Of a DNA stretch of 24,752 bases, positions 1 to 7,315 are shown piece by piece (positions within the stretch are counted from its first letter, which is position 1; each line of letters begins with the position of its first letter). Made by a program: the position numbers and the translations under genes. The DNA comes from JAFLUQ01 sp964537995 (lineage in GTDB: Bacteria; Bacillota; Clostridia; UMGS1883): assembly GCA_964537995.1 (NCBI GenBank), contig CAZICW010000021.1:1-24752 (forward strand). Direction: 5' to 3'. The notes below the pieces were generated by a model. The model was not told the origin of the DNA and ran no database searches. It saw only the letters and a program-made list of their open reading frames with translations.

Positions 1-64
1 CTTATATAAATAAATGTATAAATTTGTACAAAATATATATTTTAGTAACTATTTTTGCCGCTGA

Positions 65-465
65 CTGTTTAGTGCGGATTTGCATGAGATCGTCCCCGCG
101 CGGAAATACACAAAGGCCGACCTTGACCGGACGAACAAAAATAGCCGTTCCACCATTGAGATGAGCGACAAAAAATTCCGTCCGGCAATCGCGAACCGCG
201 TGGAGAATATGGAGCGGTACGACACGGTTTACGTTGGCTTCCCGATCCGGTGGTACGTTGCGCCTGCCATCATTAATACCTTTCTGGAGCAGTATGATCT
301 GCAGGGAAAGAAAATCATTCCCTTTGCCACGTCTGGCAGCAGCGGAATGGGAAACACCAACAGGAGCTTGCCGTTTCCTGCAAGGGCGCAATCCTGATGG
401 AGGGAAAACGCTTCGGAAGCGGTGCAAGCGAATCTGAACTGAAGGAATGGGCGGAAGGGCATTAA
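65..465 (+). pseudogene. Flavodoxin-like gene remnant (5' truncated, frameshifted)
   Basis: The frame from about 65 to 360 encodes a flavodoxin core segment, including GFPIRWYVAPAIINTFLEQY and IIPFATSGSSGMGNTN, typical of small FMN-binding flavodoxins of anaerobes. A stop at 62-64 closes the frame on the left, and the N-terminal T/S-x-T-G-x-T phosphate-binding loop, which should lie upstream, is absent. Near 359-366 the frame is lost. The expected C-terminus (LAVSCKGAILMEGKRFG, ending in WAEGH) continues in the next frame to a TAA at 463-465. This fits loss of one base in the codon after ACC AAC. An intact flavodoxin would carry electrons from ferredoxin-type donors; this copy lacks its FMN-phosphate site and is probably non-functional. 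The 64 bases to its left are very AT-rich and show no gene. A sequencing error could explain the frameshift but not the missing start. Confidence 0.8.
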
Positions 466-487
466 AGGATATTCAAAAAATTGCGGA

Positions 488-520
488 TAAAAAGGCGAGC
501 CTTGATAATCAAGACTCGCC
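488..520 (-). terminator. Rho-independent terminator of the tRNA unit
   Basis: A 12-bp hairpin (arms 494-505 and 509-520, 3-base loop) is followed on the minus strand by TTTTTAT. The single non-Watson-Crick position is a G-U pair when read on the minus strand and a C-A mismatch on the plus strand, so it terminates transcription leaving tRNA-Ala. Confidence 0.85.
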
Positions 521-527
521 TTTATAC

Positions 528-603
528 TGGTGGACCCGAAGGGATTCGAACCCTCGACCTCTCGGATGCGAACCGAACGCGCTCCCAGCTGCGCTACGGG
601 CCC
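528..603 (-). tRNA. tRNA-Ala (anticodon CGC)
   Basis: The 76-base minus-strand gene folds into a complete cloverleaf: acceptor GGGCCCG/CGGGTCC, D arm GCGC/GCGC, anticodon stem TTCGG/CCGAG, T arm GAGGG/CCCTT with TTCGAAT, and an encoded 3' ACCA. The loop TTCGCAT places CGC at positions 34-36, reading codon GCG. The acceptor stem has the G3-U70 pair that marks alanine tRNAs, so the identity is firm. It lies downstream of tRNA-Trp in the same minus-strand unit. Confidence 0.95.
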
Positions 604-614
604 ATAAATATATA

Positions 615-643
615 GGAGCAAAGCTGACTTTGCTCCCTTTTTT
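615..643. other. Perfect hairpin between the two tRNAs
   Basis: A 9-bp perfect stem (615-623 / 628-636, CTGA loop) sits in the spacer between the tRNAs. On the plus strand six T's (638-643) follow it, which looks like a terminator blocking plus-strand transcription. On the minus strand only TATATATTTAT follows, so there it may act as a leaky terminator or processing hairpin after tRNA-Trp. Confidence 0.55.
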
Positions 644-718
644 GGCAGGGGCAGTAGGACTTGAACCCACGACCTGCGGTTTTGGAGACCGATATTCTAC
701 CAACTGAACTATACCCCT
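643..718 (-). tRNA. tRNA-Trp (anticodon CCA)
   Basis: A 76-base minus-strand cloverleaf: acceptor AGGGGTA/TGCCCCT, anticodon stem TCGGT/ACCGC, loop CTCCAAA with CCA at 34-36, T arm GTGGG/CCTAC with TTCAAGT, discriminator G and an encoded CCA end. The anticodon reads UGG. It is the first gene of the unit driven by the promoter at 755-783. Confidence 0.96.
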
Positions 719-754
719 ATATCCGATACGGATTCGTTGTTCTCATTCGTCTGT

Positions 755-783
755 ATTATACTACAGTAAAACGCTGTTGTCAA
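755..783 (-). promoter_or_regulatory. Consensus sigma-A promoter of the tRNA unit
   Basis: Read on the minus strand, TTGACA (778-783) and TATAAT (755-760) are separated by exactly 17 bases. The transcript would start near 748, about 30 bases before mature tRNA-Trp. Confidence 0.88.
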
Positions 784-895
784 GAGCTTTTTTTAATTTT
801 GGAAGAATTTTTCGGGCAATTAATTCAATTTCAGCGCATACGAAAATCGGAAAATTTTTTGATGCCTTTCGGATTTTTTCTTTTCCAAAAAGCTA

Positions 896-924
896 TTGAC
901 ACTAAAAGAAAACGGATATATAAT
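896..924 (+). promoter_or_regulatory. Promoter of malQ
   Basis: TTGACA at 896-901 and TATAAT at 919-924 with a 17-base spacer give a perfect sigma-A promoter 40 bases before the malQ start. The rest of the 245-base gap (719-963) is AT-rich and holds only this and the divergent tRNA promoter. Confidence 0.88.
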
Positions 925-963
925 AAAAAAACAGGAGTAAATGAGAGCAAAGGAGAAATAGCA

Positions 964-2490
964 ATGGGGAATAGATTTAATCGAGCTGCCGGAGTTCTTA
1001 TGCATATTTCGTCGCTGCCGGGGAAATACGGTATAGGAAATTTGGGAAAGCCTGCGTATGAATTTGCGGATAAGCTGGCGGAAATGGGAATTTCGGCATG
1101 GCAGGTGCTTCCCGTCGGGCCGACCGACTTTTTCAATTCGCCCTATGCCGGTCTGAGCGCTTTTGCGGGAAATCCGTCGTTTATCGACCCCGAAACGCTT
1201 TTTGCCGATGGACTGCTGACGCGTGAAGAGCTTCAAGCCTGTGAAGTGGATTCTCCCTACGCGGCGGATTTTGCTTCGGTTGCCGAATGGCTTATGCCGA
1301 CGCTGAAAAAGGCGTATAAACGGGCGGATAAGGCATTGCTTGATAGAGTTGAAAAATTTGCGGAAGAAAATACTTGGCTGCCGGATTACGCGCTGTTTTG
1401 CGCGATTAAGGAAAAGAGCGATCAATTACCTTGGCAGGACTGGAATGAGGGGCTGCGCATACGCGAGGACAAGGCAATACGCGAGGCAAAAAAGGAGCTT
1501 AAGGATGAAATAGGCTTCCATTGCTTTGTTCAGTATGAATTTTTCAAGCAATGGCTTGCCCTTAAAAAATACGCCAATGAAAAGGGCGTTTGCATAATAG
1601 GCGATATGCCGATATATTTGAATCTTGAAAGCGCCGACATTTGGGCAAATCCCGAGCTGTTCGACCTTGACTCGGATCTCGGGCTGCGCTCCTGCGCGGG
1701 AGTTCCTCCGGACTATTTCAGCGAGGACGGTCAAAAGTGGGGAAACCCGCTCTACAACTGGAAGGTAATGAAAAACGACGGCTATTCGTGGTGGATACAT
1801 AGAATAGAACATTCTCTTAAGCTGTATGATGCCGTGAGAATCGACCATTTCCGCGGCTTCAGCAATTACTGGAAGATCCCCGTCGATAAAAGCGCGAAAT
1901 ACGGCAAATGGGTCAAGGGCCCCGGCGCGTCGCTGTTTAAAGCTCTTGCCGAAGCGCACCCGAACGCGGCAATCATAGCCGAGGATCTTGGCGGCGAAAG
2001 CGATGCCGGTGTTGTGAAGCTCCTGAAGGATACGGGCTTTCCGGGCATGAGAGTTTTGCAGTTCGCGTTCATATCGAGTGATGACAACGGGCATTTGCCG
2101 CATAACCTCACAAAGGATACCGTAGCATACACAGGCACTCATGATAACAACACAATTCTCGGCTGGCTTTGGGAATCCGACGAAGGAAGCAGAAAATACG
2201 CCCTCGATTACTGCGGCTTTTCGGGCGATTGGGGTATCGGCGGCGCAAAAAGTCCCGTCATACGCAGCATAATCCGTACTCTCTGGCGAAGCGGAGCAAT
2301 CGTTGCGATTGTGCCGATACAGGATTTGTGCGGCTACGGCGGCGACACAAGAATGAATCGTCCGGGCGTCGCCGAGAAAAATTGGAATTTCCGCGTAACA
2401 AAGGAAGCCATCGACGAAATAGATTCGGACTTTATACGCGGCATAACCGAGCTTTACCGGCGCCGAAATCCTCTCTTGAGGGAAAATTAA
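964..2490 (+). CDS. malQ: 4-alpha-glucanotransferase (amylomaltase)
   Basis: This GH77 enzyme transfers alpha-1,4-glucan segments between malto-oligosaccharides in the cytoplasm during starch, maltodextrin or glycogen use. The 508-residue product has the family signatures in order: SSLPGKYGIGNLG near the N-terminus, IGDMPIYLN (212-220), GVPPDYFSEDGQKWGNPLY (246-264), the nucleophile motif RIDHFRGF (Asp294), IAEDLG with the acid/base Glu340, and GTHDNNT with Asp394. These match the catalytic triad spacing of characterised amylomaltases. The ATG at 964 is preceded by AAGGAG about 8 bases upstream; the frame is open further left but only through tRNA and promoter sequence. Length is normal. A small hydrogenase-regulator-like gene follows after 13 bases in the same transcript. 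Confidence 0.96.
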   Translation: MGNRFNRAAGVLMHISSLPGKYGIGNLGKPAYEFADKLAEMGISAWQVLPVGPTDFFNSPYAGLSAFAGNPSFIDPETLFADGLLTREELQACEVDSPYAADFASVAEWLMPTLKKAYKRADKALLDRVEKFAEENTWLPDYALFCAIKEKSDQLPWQDWNEGLRIREDKAIREAKKELKDEIGFHCFVQYEFFKQWLALKKYANEKGVCIIGDMPIYLNLESADIWANPELFDLDSDLGLRSCAGVPPDYFSEDGQKWGNPLYNWKVMKNDGYSWWIHRIEHSLKLYDAVRIDHFRGFSNYWKIPVDKSAKYGKWVKGPGASLFKALAEAHPNAAIIAEDLGGESDAGVVKLLKDTGFPGMRVLQFAFISSDDNGHLPHNLTKDTVAYTGTHDNNTILGWLWESDEGSRKYALDYCGFSGDWGIGGAKSPVIRSIIRTLWRSGAIVAIVPIQDLCGYGGDTRMNRPGVAEKNWNFRVTKEAIDEIDSDFIRGITELYRRRNPLLREN

Positions 2491-2503
2491 AAGGAGAATC
2501 GAA

Positions 2504-2752
2504 ATGGAAGAAACCCGTGTCGCCCTTTTGGGTATTGTGATTGAAAATACCGATTCCGTCGAAAAAATGAACGCCGTTTTGCACCGATACCGCAGCTATA
2601 TTGTCGGACGAATGGGAATACCCTACCATAAAAAGAATATAAACATCATAAGCATCGCGCTTGACGCTCCGAACGACGTAATAAGCGCAATCAGCGGGAA
2701 AATCGGTATGCTCGACGGCGTGAGCATAAAAACCGTCTACGCAAAGCTCTGA
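2504..2752 (+). CDS. TM1266-like iron-only hydrogenase system regulator (ACT-like fold)
   Basis: The 82-residue protein closely resembles the small family named after Thermotoga TM1266. Conserved patches are VALLGIVIENTDSVEKMNAVL, IVGRMGIPY and NIISIALDAPNDVISAISGKIG, ending GVSIKTVYAKL. The family has an ACT/ferredoxin-like fold and is annotated as a putative regulator because its genes usually accompany [FeFe]-hydrogenase or its maturation genes; its biochemical role is not settled. Here it lies 13 bases after malQ, with its own SD (AAGGAG), and is presumably co-transcribed with it, far from the hydrogenase genes at 18.4-23 kb. No DNA-binding domain is visible, so any regulation would act through ligand or protein binding. 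Confidence 0.82.
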   Translation: MEETRVALLGIVIENTDSVEKMNAVLHRYRSYIVGRMGIPYHKKNINIISIALDAPNDVISAISGKIGMLDGVSIKTVYAKL

Positions 2753-2790
2753 TGCCGCGAAATAAACAGAGCATCTCCGATTAAAAATAA

Positions 2791-2828
2791 CGCCTCATCG
2801 GTCTAAAGGGTGACCGATGGGGCGTTTT
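2791..2828 (+). terminator. Terminator after the malQ unit, possibly bidirectional
   Basis: A 13-bp stem (2791-2803 / 2812-2824, one U-G pair on the plus strand) is followed by TTTT at 2825-2828. The minus-strand reading has one C-A mismatch followed by TTATTTTTAA, so it may also end the convergent ATPase transcript. Confidence 0.8.
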
Positions 2829-2852
2829 GCTCTGTTTGCGGCTCAAAAAGGG

Positions 2853-4040
2853 TTAATCCGCGACTCCCGATTTCATCAATTCCACAAATTGCTTCGCGGT
2901 GCGCGGACTGCGTCCGCCGCTTCTCACGGCGTAAGCCTCCGCTTTGATAAGCAGCTCGCGCCTGTCGGCTTCAAGTCCGTATTCCTTCGCCAGAGCCGTG
3001 ACAATTTCGCAGTAAAGCTCTTTTTCCGGCTTTATAAAGGTGACGACAAGCCCAAAGCGCGCGGAAAGACTTTTCGTCTCCTGAAGAGTGTCCGAAAGAT
3101 GGATGTCGTCGCCGCGGCGGTCGTCCGAGCTTTCCTTAATAAGATGGCGGCGGTTGCTGGTCGCGTATACGACAATATTCTGTCCGCGGCTTCCGACGCT
3201 GCCCTCAAGTATTGCCTTCAGCGCGGCAAATTCCGGATCGTTGCCGCCGAAACTGAGGTCGTCGATAAAAATTATGAATTTCAGAGGATTGCCCTCCAGA
3301 GAATCCATTATCGACTGGAGAAGATAAAGCTGATTTTTCTTTACCTCGATAAGCCGCACGCCCCTGTCCTTAAATTCGTTCGCAACAGCCTTTACGGTAC
3401 TGCTTTTGCCTGTTCCCGCGTCGCCGTAAAGCAATATATTGCTCGCGGGCAATCCCTCCGCAAGCGCAGCGGTGTTGAGAAGCACCTTCTTCCGCTCCGC
3501 CTCGTAGCCGTAAAGACGGTCAAGCCGCTGAGGGTCGGGACGGCGTACGGGAATAAGTCCGCCGTTTCCGTCAACGGTGAATACATGGTATAAAGCGAAA
3601 ATCCCATAGCCCTTTGTCGGAATTTCACGCAGCATTTTTTCGTAAAGCTTATGTATATCGACGGCTTCGGATGAAAAGCGCGGGAGAGAGGCAGCTCCGA
3701 TTTCGCGGATAAGCTCGCCGCAGTCAAGCGACGCAAGCTCGCCCAGAACATCAAGCTCGTTTTCCATGCTTTCCTTTATCAATTGAGATTCGGGCTTTCC
3801 CTCAATTATACGCTTTACATACACATTTTCGTCAGCCGAAATACGGTCTATAACCCACCGCGTAAGATTTTCGCCGCTTTTGTACAGCTCTCCGACAAAG
3901 CCGCAGTAAAGCTCCGCCATGCGCTCGCTGTCGGTACAGGCGAAAAGCTCTGTCAGCATTTTTATCGGCGGCTCGTTTAATATGGAACGGAAAACAGTAA
4001 GCCGCATCAATTTTTGCCTCAACGCTTCATATTTTTGCAT
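2853..4040 (-). CDS. DUF815-family AAA+ ATPase
   Basis: This 395-residue protein belongs to the DUF815 group of P-loop ATPases, found in many bacteria but without a known substrate. The Walker A motif is GDAGTGKSS (about 206-214), after a short NILLY strand. Walker B is KFIIFIDDLSF (about 254-264), and YATSNRRHLI forms a sensor-like strand. The first 160 residues are helical, without catalytic motifs, and may be a regulatory or substrate domain. No signal peptide or membrane segment is seen, so it should be cytoplasmic. The ATG at 4040 has AAGGAAG upstream. It is a single-gene unit, convergent with the malQ unit and divergent from araA. Confidence 0.88.
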   Translation of the reverse strand: MQKYEALRQKLMRLTVFRSILNEPPIKMLTELFACTDSERMAELYCGFVGELYKSGENLTRWVIDRISADENVYVKRIIEGKPESQLIKESMENELDVLGELASLDCGELIREIGAASLPRFSSEAVDIHKLYEKMLREIPTKGYGIFALYHVFTVDGNGGLIPVRRPDPQRLDRLYGYEAERKKVLLNTAALAEGLPASNILLYGDAGTGKSSTVKAVANEFKDRGVRLIEVKKNQLYLLQSIMDSLEGNPLKFIIFIDDLSFGGNDPEFAALKAILEGSVGSRGQNIVVYATSNRRHLIKESSDDRRGDDIHLSDTLQETKSLSARFGLVVTFIKPEKELYCEIVTALAKEYGLEADRRELLIKAEAYAVRSGGRSPRTAKQFVELMKSGVAD

Positions 4041-4132
4041 GAATTATCGCTTCCTTGCTCTGTGTAATTTTGCTCGGACATATTCAAAAAAAATGACAGA
4101 CACGCTTGGTCTGCCACTAAAAAGGAGGGAAA

Positions 4133-4177
4133 ATGAAAAAAGTTTGCGTACTCTTATCGAGTACATTATTATTATAG
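4133..4177 (+). CDS. Possible 14-residue leader peptide or decayed gene start
   Basis: A tiny frame, MKKVCVLLSSTLLL then TAG, begins 8 bases after a strong AAAGGAGGGA site at 4120-4129. It lies in the 310-base gap between the ATPase gene and araA. The Lys-Lys-hydrophobic start resembles the beginning of a signal peptide. It could be a remnant of a deleted secreted-protein gene, a leader peptide or chance; no convincing plus-strand promoter is visible just upstream. Confidence 0.3.
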   Translation: MKKVCVLLSSTLLL

Positions 4178-4199
4178 CAGTCGGCAGACCTTTTGACAA
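4171..4199 (-). promoter_or_regulatory. Promoter of the DUF815 ATPase gene
   Basis: On the minus strand TTGTCA (4194-4199) and TATAAT (4171-4176) are 17 bases apart. The implied 5' untranslated region is about 125 bases and starts with a 6-bp hairpin (GTACTC, GATAA loop, GAGTAC) around 4147-4163. Part of the spacer (4183-4190) recurs inverted at 4108-4115. Confidence 0.78.
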
Positions 4200-4289
4200 G
4201 ATACATTATGTTTAAATTTCATAAAAATAATAAAAAATTTTTGTGCAATTTTAACGATGGAAAAATATCCTCAACGCGATAAATATCTA

Positions 4290-4318
4290 TTGCAAAACGG
4301 CGGACTTGGTGATAAAAT
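4290..4318 (+). promoter_or_regulatory. Likely promoter of araA
   Basis: TTGCAA (4290-4295) and TAAAAT (4313-4318) are spaced by 17 bases, 33 bases before the araA ATG. No obvious operator or catabolite-repression (cre) site was recognised in the rest of the 4041-4350 gap. Confidence 0.65.
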
Positions 4319-4350
4319 AATCTTAAATAATTTGGAAAAGGAGTCTGAAA

Positions 4351-5817
4351 ATGGATAAAAAAGAATTTTGGCTGCTCACCGGCGGGCAGCATCTTTACGG
4401 TACGGACGCGTTTGCCGAAATGAACGCCCACAGCAGAGAAATCGCGGAATATCTTTCCTCAAAGCTGCCGTTTAAGGTTGTCTGCAAGGGGCTTGTGACG
4501 CTGCCCGACGAAATTAAGGCGGTTATATCCGAAGCAAATCATGACGAAGCCTGTGTCGGCGTTATTATGTGGATGCACGTATTTTCGCCGTCCAAAATGT
4601 GGATTGCGGGGCTGAAAGCGCTTCAGAAGCCAATGCTTCATCTTCACACTCAGTATAACCGCGAAATTCCGTGGGACACAATCGACATGGATTTCATGAA
4701 TCTGAATCAGTCCGCCCACGGCGACCGCGAATACGGCTTCATCGTCAGCCGCATGGGAATCCGCCGCAAGGTTGTTGTCGGACATTGGCAAAATGATGAC
4801 GTAATCAAAAAAATAGATGCGTGGATGCGTGCGGCGGAGGCGTGGGATTTCAGCCAAAAGCTCAAGGTCGCGCGCTTCGGCGACAATATGCGCGAGGTTG
4901 CCGTTACGGAAGGCGATAAGGTTGAAGCTCAGATTAAGCTCGGCTGGAGCGTAAACGGCTACGGCATGGGCGATCTTGTCGAGGTAATAAATGCCGTCTC
5001 CGACGAGGAAATTGAAGCTCAGCTTAAACAGTACGCGGAACGCTACGAATATAATACCGATAACCGTGAAGCCGTTAGAGTTCAGGCGAAATATGAGGTT
5101 GGAATGCGTAAATTCCTTAAAAACGGAAATTTCGGCGCGTTTACAACCACCTTTGAGGATCTTCACGGGCTGCGTCAGCTTCCCGGACTCGCGGTTCAGA
5201 ATATGCTTGCCGACGGCTACGGTTTCGGCGCGGAGGGCGACTGGAAAACGTCGGCTCTTACGGCGGTTATGAAGCATATGGCTGTCGGACTCGACGGAGG
5301 CACCGCTTTCATGGAGGACTATACTTACAATCTTTCCAAGGGAAGCGAGCTTATTCTCGGCGCGCATATGCTTGAGGTCTGCCCGACTATTTCCGAGGAA
5401 AAGCCCAAAATAGAGGTTCACCCTCTCGGCATCGGCGGAAAAGAGGATCCGGCGAGGCTTGTGTTCAACGGTACTCAGGGACGCGGCGTCGCAGCCACCA
5501 TACTTGATATGGGAAACCGCTTCAGAATGCTTGTGTCGGTGGTTGACCTTGTTAAAATAAAGAAAAAAATGCCGAAGCTTCCCGTTGCGCGTGTGCTGTG
5601 GAAGCCGCTTCCCGATCTTGCGGTATCGGCGGAAGCTTGGATTTTGGCGGGCGGCGCTCACCACACTTGTCTTTCCAACGCTCTTACTGTTGAGCATCTG
5701 CGCGATTTTGCCGAAATTGCCGGCATAGAGTGTCTTGTTATAGATGAGAATACGGATATAAACGAGTTTAAGAAAGAAATTCTCTATAATGACATCGCCT
5801 ATAAATTGGGACGCTAA
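4351..5817 (+). CDS. araA: L-arabinose isomerase
   Basis: AraA interconverts L-arabinose and L-ribulose, the first cytoplasmic step of arabinose catabolism, and needs Mn2+. The 488-residue product starts with the family hallmark FWLLTGGQHLYG. By alignment from memory with the E. coli enzyme (offset 11) it keeps the metal and catalytic residues: Glu295 (GAEGDW), Glu322 (FMEDYTY), His339 (GAHMLEVCP) and His438 (GGAHHT). MWMHVFSPSKMWI and HLHTQYNREIPWDT are further conserved blocks. SD AAAAGGAG precedes the ATG. No araB, araD or araR lies beside it, so in this genome the gene stands apart from a complete ara operon. Confidence 0.97.
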   Translation: MDKKEFWLLTGGQHLYGTDAFAEMNAHSREIAEYLSSKLPFKVVCKGLVTLPDEIKAVISEANHDEACVGVIMWMHVFSPSKMWIAGLKALQKPMLHLHTQYNREIPWDTIDMDFMNLNQSAHGDREYGFIVSRMGIRRKVVVGHWQNDDVIKKIDAWMRAAEAWDFSQKLKVARFGDNMREVAVTEGDKVEAQIKLGWSVNGYGMGDLVEVINAVSDEEIEAQLKQYAERYEYNTDNREAVRVQAKYEVGMRKFLKNGNFGAFTTTFEDLHGLRQLPGLAVQNMLADGYGFGAEGDWKTSALTAVMKHMAVGLDGGTAFMEDYTYNLSKGSELILGAHMLEVCPTISEEKPKIEVHPLGIGGKEDPARLVFNGTQGRGVAATILDMGNRFRMLVSVVDLVKIKKKMPKLPVARVLWKPLPDLAVSAEAWILAGGAHHTCLSNALTVEHLRDFAEIAGIECLVIDENTDINEFKKEILYNDIAYKLGR

Positions 5818-5835
5818 ATCACGAATATTTTCAAT

Positions 5836-5862
5836 ACCCCCGCAGATACTGTCTGTGGGGGT
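5836..5862 (+). promoter_or_regulatory. GC-rich hairpin overlapping the RBS of the small downstream gene
   Basis: Arms ACCCCCGCAGA (5836-5846) and TCTGTGGGGGT (5852-5862) form a stem of about 11 bp with one G-U pair, directly after araA. Its 3' arm contains the GGGGGT that would serve as SD for the TTG start at 5869. No T-run follows, so it may stop transcription weakly, shield the 3' end of araA mRNA, or restrict translation of the next gene. Confidence 0.55.
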
Positions 5863-5868
5863 GATTTA

Positions 5869-6066
5869 TTGAAATATTCAAATTTAAAGGCGCTGCTCGA
5901 CGACAGCAGCAGCTCTCGAAGCTATTTCCTTTCATTGCCGCCGAAGGTGCGGACGGCGCTGCATGAGCAGGGGGAGAGCATTCATTCCGCCGAGGAACTG
6001 CATTTTAAGGCGTATCGAACCGAAAAATATATTCATTCGACGGAGATAAGCGATATGGAACTGTAA
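5869..6066 (+). CDS. Small conserved-looking protein of unknown function
   Basis: The 65-residue frame starts at TTG with GGGGGTG five bases upstream. It encodes a soluble, charged protein with a Ser-rich patch (DDSSSSRSYFLSLP), an amphipathic stretch (KVRTALHEQGESIHSAEELH) and an acidic end. It has no signal peptide, membrane helix or cysteine. The pattern recalls short hypothetical proteins of clostridia, but I cannot assign a function. It lies 51 bases after araA and converges with ispF. TTG is the only in-frame start with an SD, and that SD is inside the hairpin at 5836-5862. It could be a real small protein or an araA-linked open frame. Confidence 0.55.
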   Translation: MKYSNLKALLDDSSSSRSYFLSLPPKVRTALHEQGESIHSAEELHFKAYRTEKYIHSTEISDMEL

Positions 6067-6097
6067 AAATTCCCCCGTGCCGACAAAGCCGAAGCGA

Positions 6098-6574
6098 TTA
6101 TTTAATCAAAAGGCATACCGCACGGGCTTCGATTCCCTCTTCGCGCCCGACAAAGCCCATTTTTTCGTTGGTTTTTGCCTTGACGCTGACGCACGACGGG
6201 TCAATTTCCAGCGCGGCGGCAATGTTTTCGCGCATTTTTTTAATATGCGGAGCCATCTTCGGCCGCTGCGCGATTATTACGGAATCAATGTTTCCGATCT
6301 CATAGCCTTCGCCGCGCACCAGCTTCCCCGCGTCACGGAGCAGGGCAATGCTGTCCGCATCCTTATATTTGGGGTCGGTGTCGGGGAAATGAGCCCCGAT
6401 GTCGCCCAAACACGCCGCGCCGAAAAGCGCGTCAATTACGGCGTGACAGAGCGCGTCCGCGTCGCTGTGACCGAGAAGTCCGAGCGTGTGTTCGATTTCC
6501 GCTCCGCCGAGAACAAGCCTTCTTCCCTCGGCAAGACGGTGGGTGTCACAGCCATAGCCTATTCTTACAGTCAT
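6098..6574 (-). CDS. ispF: 2-C-methyl-D-erythritol 2,4-cyclodiphosphate synthase
   Basis: IspF converts CDP-ME 2-phosphate to MEcPP with release of CMP in the DXP/MEP isoprenoid pathway; it is a cytoplasmic trimer with Zn and Mg at the active site. The 158-residue product has the metal ligands Asp10 and His12 in YGCDTHRL and His44 in the block after LLGHSDADAL. It also has HFPDTDPKYKDADS, IIAQRPKM and the C-terminal signature KTNEKMGFVGREEGIEA. SD AAAGGAG lies 9 bases before the ATG. It is the last gene of carD-ispD-ispF, 29 bases after ispD. No strong terminator is visible between its end and the convergent small gene. Confidence 0.97.
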   Translation of the reverse strand: MTVRIGYGCDTHRLAEGRRLVLGGAEIEHTLGLLGHSDADALCHAVIDALFGAACLGDIGAHFPDTDPKYKDADSIALLRDAGKLVRGEGYEIGNIDSVIIAQRPKMAPHIKKMRENIAAALEIDPSCVSVKAKTNEKMGFVGREEGIEARAVCLLIK

Positions 6575-6603
6575 GCGGCGCAGCTCCTTTCAGATAACGC
6601 ATT

Positions 6604-7287
6604 TTAAAGCTTCCCTCTTTCAACAAGCACCGCCCGCGCAATAGTCACGTCCGCCGGTTCGGTGAGCTTGATGTTTAGATACGGCAGATAAAGCAGCTTC
6701 GTTCTGACGCCCATGCGTTCGGCGACGGCACAGTCATCGGTTCCGTCAAAGCCGTCCTCGGCGGCCTTTTCGTAGGCACGGAAAATAATATCCCGCTTAA
6801 ACGCCTGCGGCGTCTGTATACGCACGACGCGTTCTCTCGGCAGTGTCGAAACGGCAAAGCCGTTCTCGTCGAGCTGCTTGACGGTATCCTGTAATTTCAC
6901 CGCTGCCGCCGCCGCTCCGTATTCCCGAGCCATTTCGATAATTTTATCTATGCTTTCCGATTTAATCAGCGGACGCGCTCCGTCGTGAACGGCTATGATT
7001 TGCGCATCGTTCGCACAGGCGGCAAGCCCCATTCGCACACTTTCGCTGCGCGTATCGCCGCCGATGACGATTGCCGTCACCTTAGAAAGCAGTTTTTCCT
7101 TGACGATTTCACGATAGTGAACCAAATTTTCCTTCGACGAAACAACAATGATTTCGTCCGTCAGTTCACTTTCCTCAAAGGCAAGCACGGTTCTTTCAAA
7201 AACCGTCATTGAGCCTATTTCGAGCAGCATTTTGTTCGCGCCCATGCGCGACGACTGCCCGGCGCCGACAATTATAACCGATGCCAT
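6604..7287 (-). CDS. ispD: 2-C-methyl-D-erythritol 4-phosphate cytidylyltransferase
   Basis: IspD makes CDP-methylerythritol from MEP and CTP, the step two reactions before IspF. The 227-residue protein starts MASVIIVGAGQSSRMG, the glycine-rich CTP-binding loop with Arg14, followed by Lys19. Later motifs are VHDGARPL (Asp102), LQDTVKQ, RIQTPQAFK and DGTDDCAVAERMG, all typical. The frame is open to 7374, but only the ATG at 7287 has an SD (GAAGGGAG, about 6 bases away), and the product then begins exactly at the family N-terminus. It is 28 bases after carD and 29 before ispF, so it is co-transcribed. IspE, the intervening enzyme, is not in the window. Confidence 0.96.
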   Translation of the reverse strand: MASVIIVGAGQSSRMGANKMLLEIGSMTVFERTVLAFEESELTDEIIVVSSKENLVHYREIVKEKLLSKVTAIVIGGDTRSESVRMGLAACANDAQIIAVHDGARPLIKSESIDKIIEMAREYGAAAAAVKLQDTVKQLDENGFAVSTLPRERVVRIQTPQAFKRDIIFRAYEKAAEDGFDGTDDCAVAERMGVRTKLLYLPYLNIKLTEPADVTIARAVLVERGKL

Positions 7288-7315
7288 GCTTCCACTCCCT
7301 TCGCAATATGCGCTT

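Noticed and set aside
615..643. Hairpin plus T-run as terminator of a plus-strand gene
   Set aside because: No intact plus-strand gene ends nearby; the flavodoxin remnant stops at 465 and another hairpin lies between, so it was kept only as a hairpin of uncertain role.
661..963. N-terminal extension of malQ to position 661
   Set aside because: The frame runs through tRNA-Trp and the malQ promoter; the ATG at 964 has an SD and matches the GH77 N-terminus.
4459..5697. 412-codon open frame on the minus strand
   Set aside because: It lies wholly antisense to araA, has no SD or family resemblance, and reflects codon bias of the real gene.
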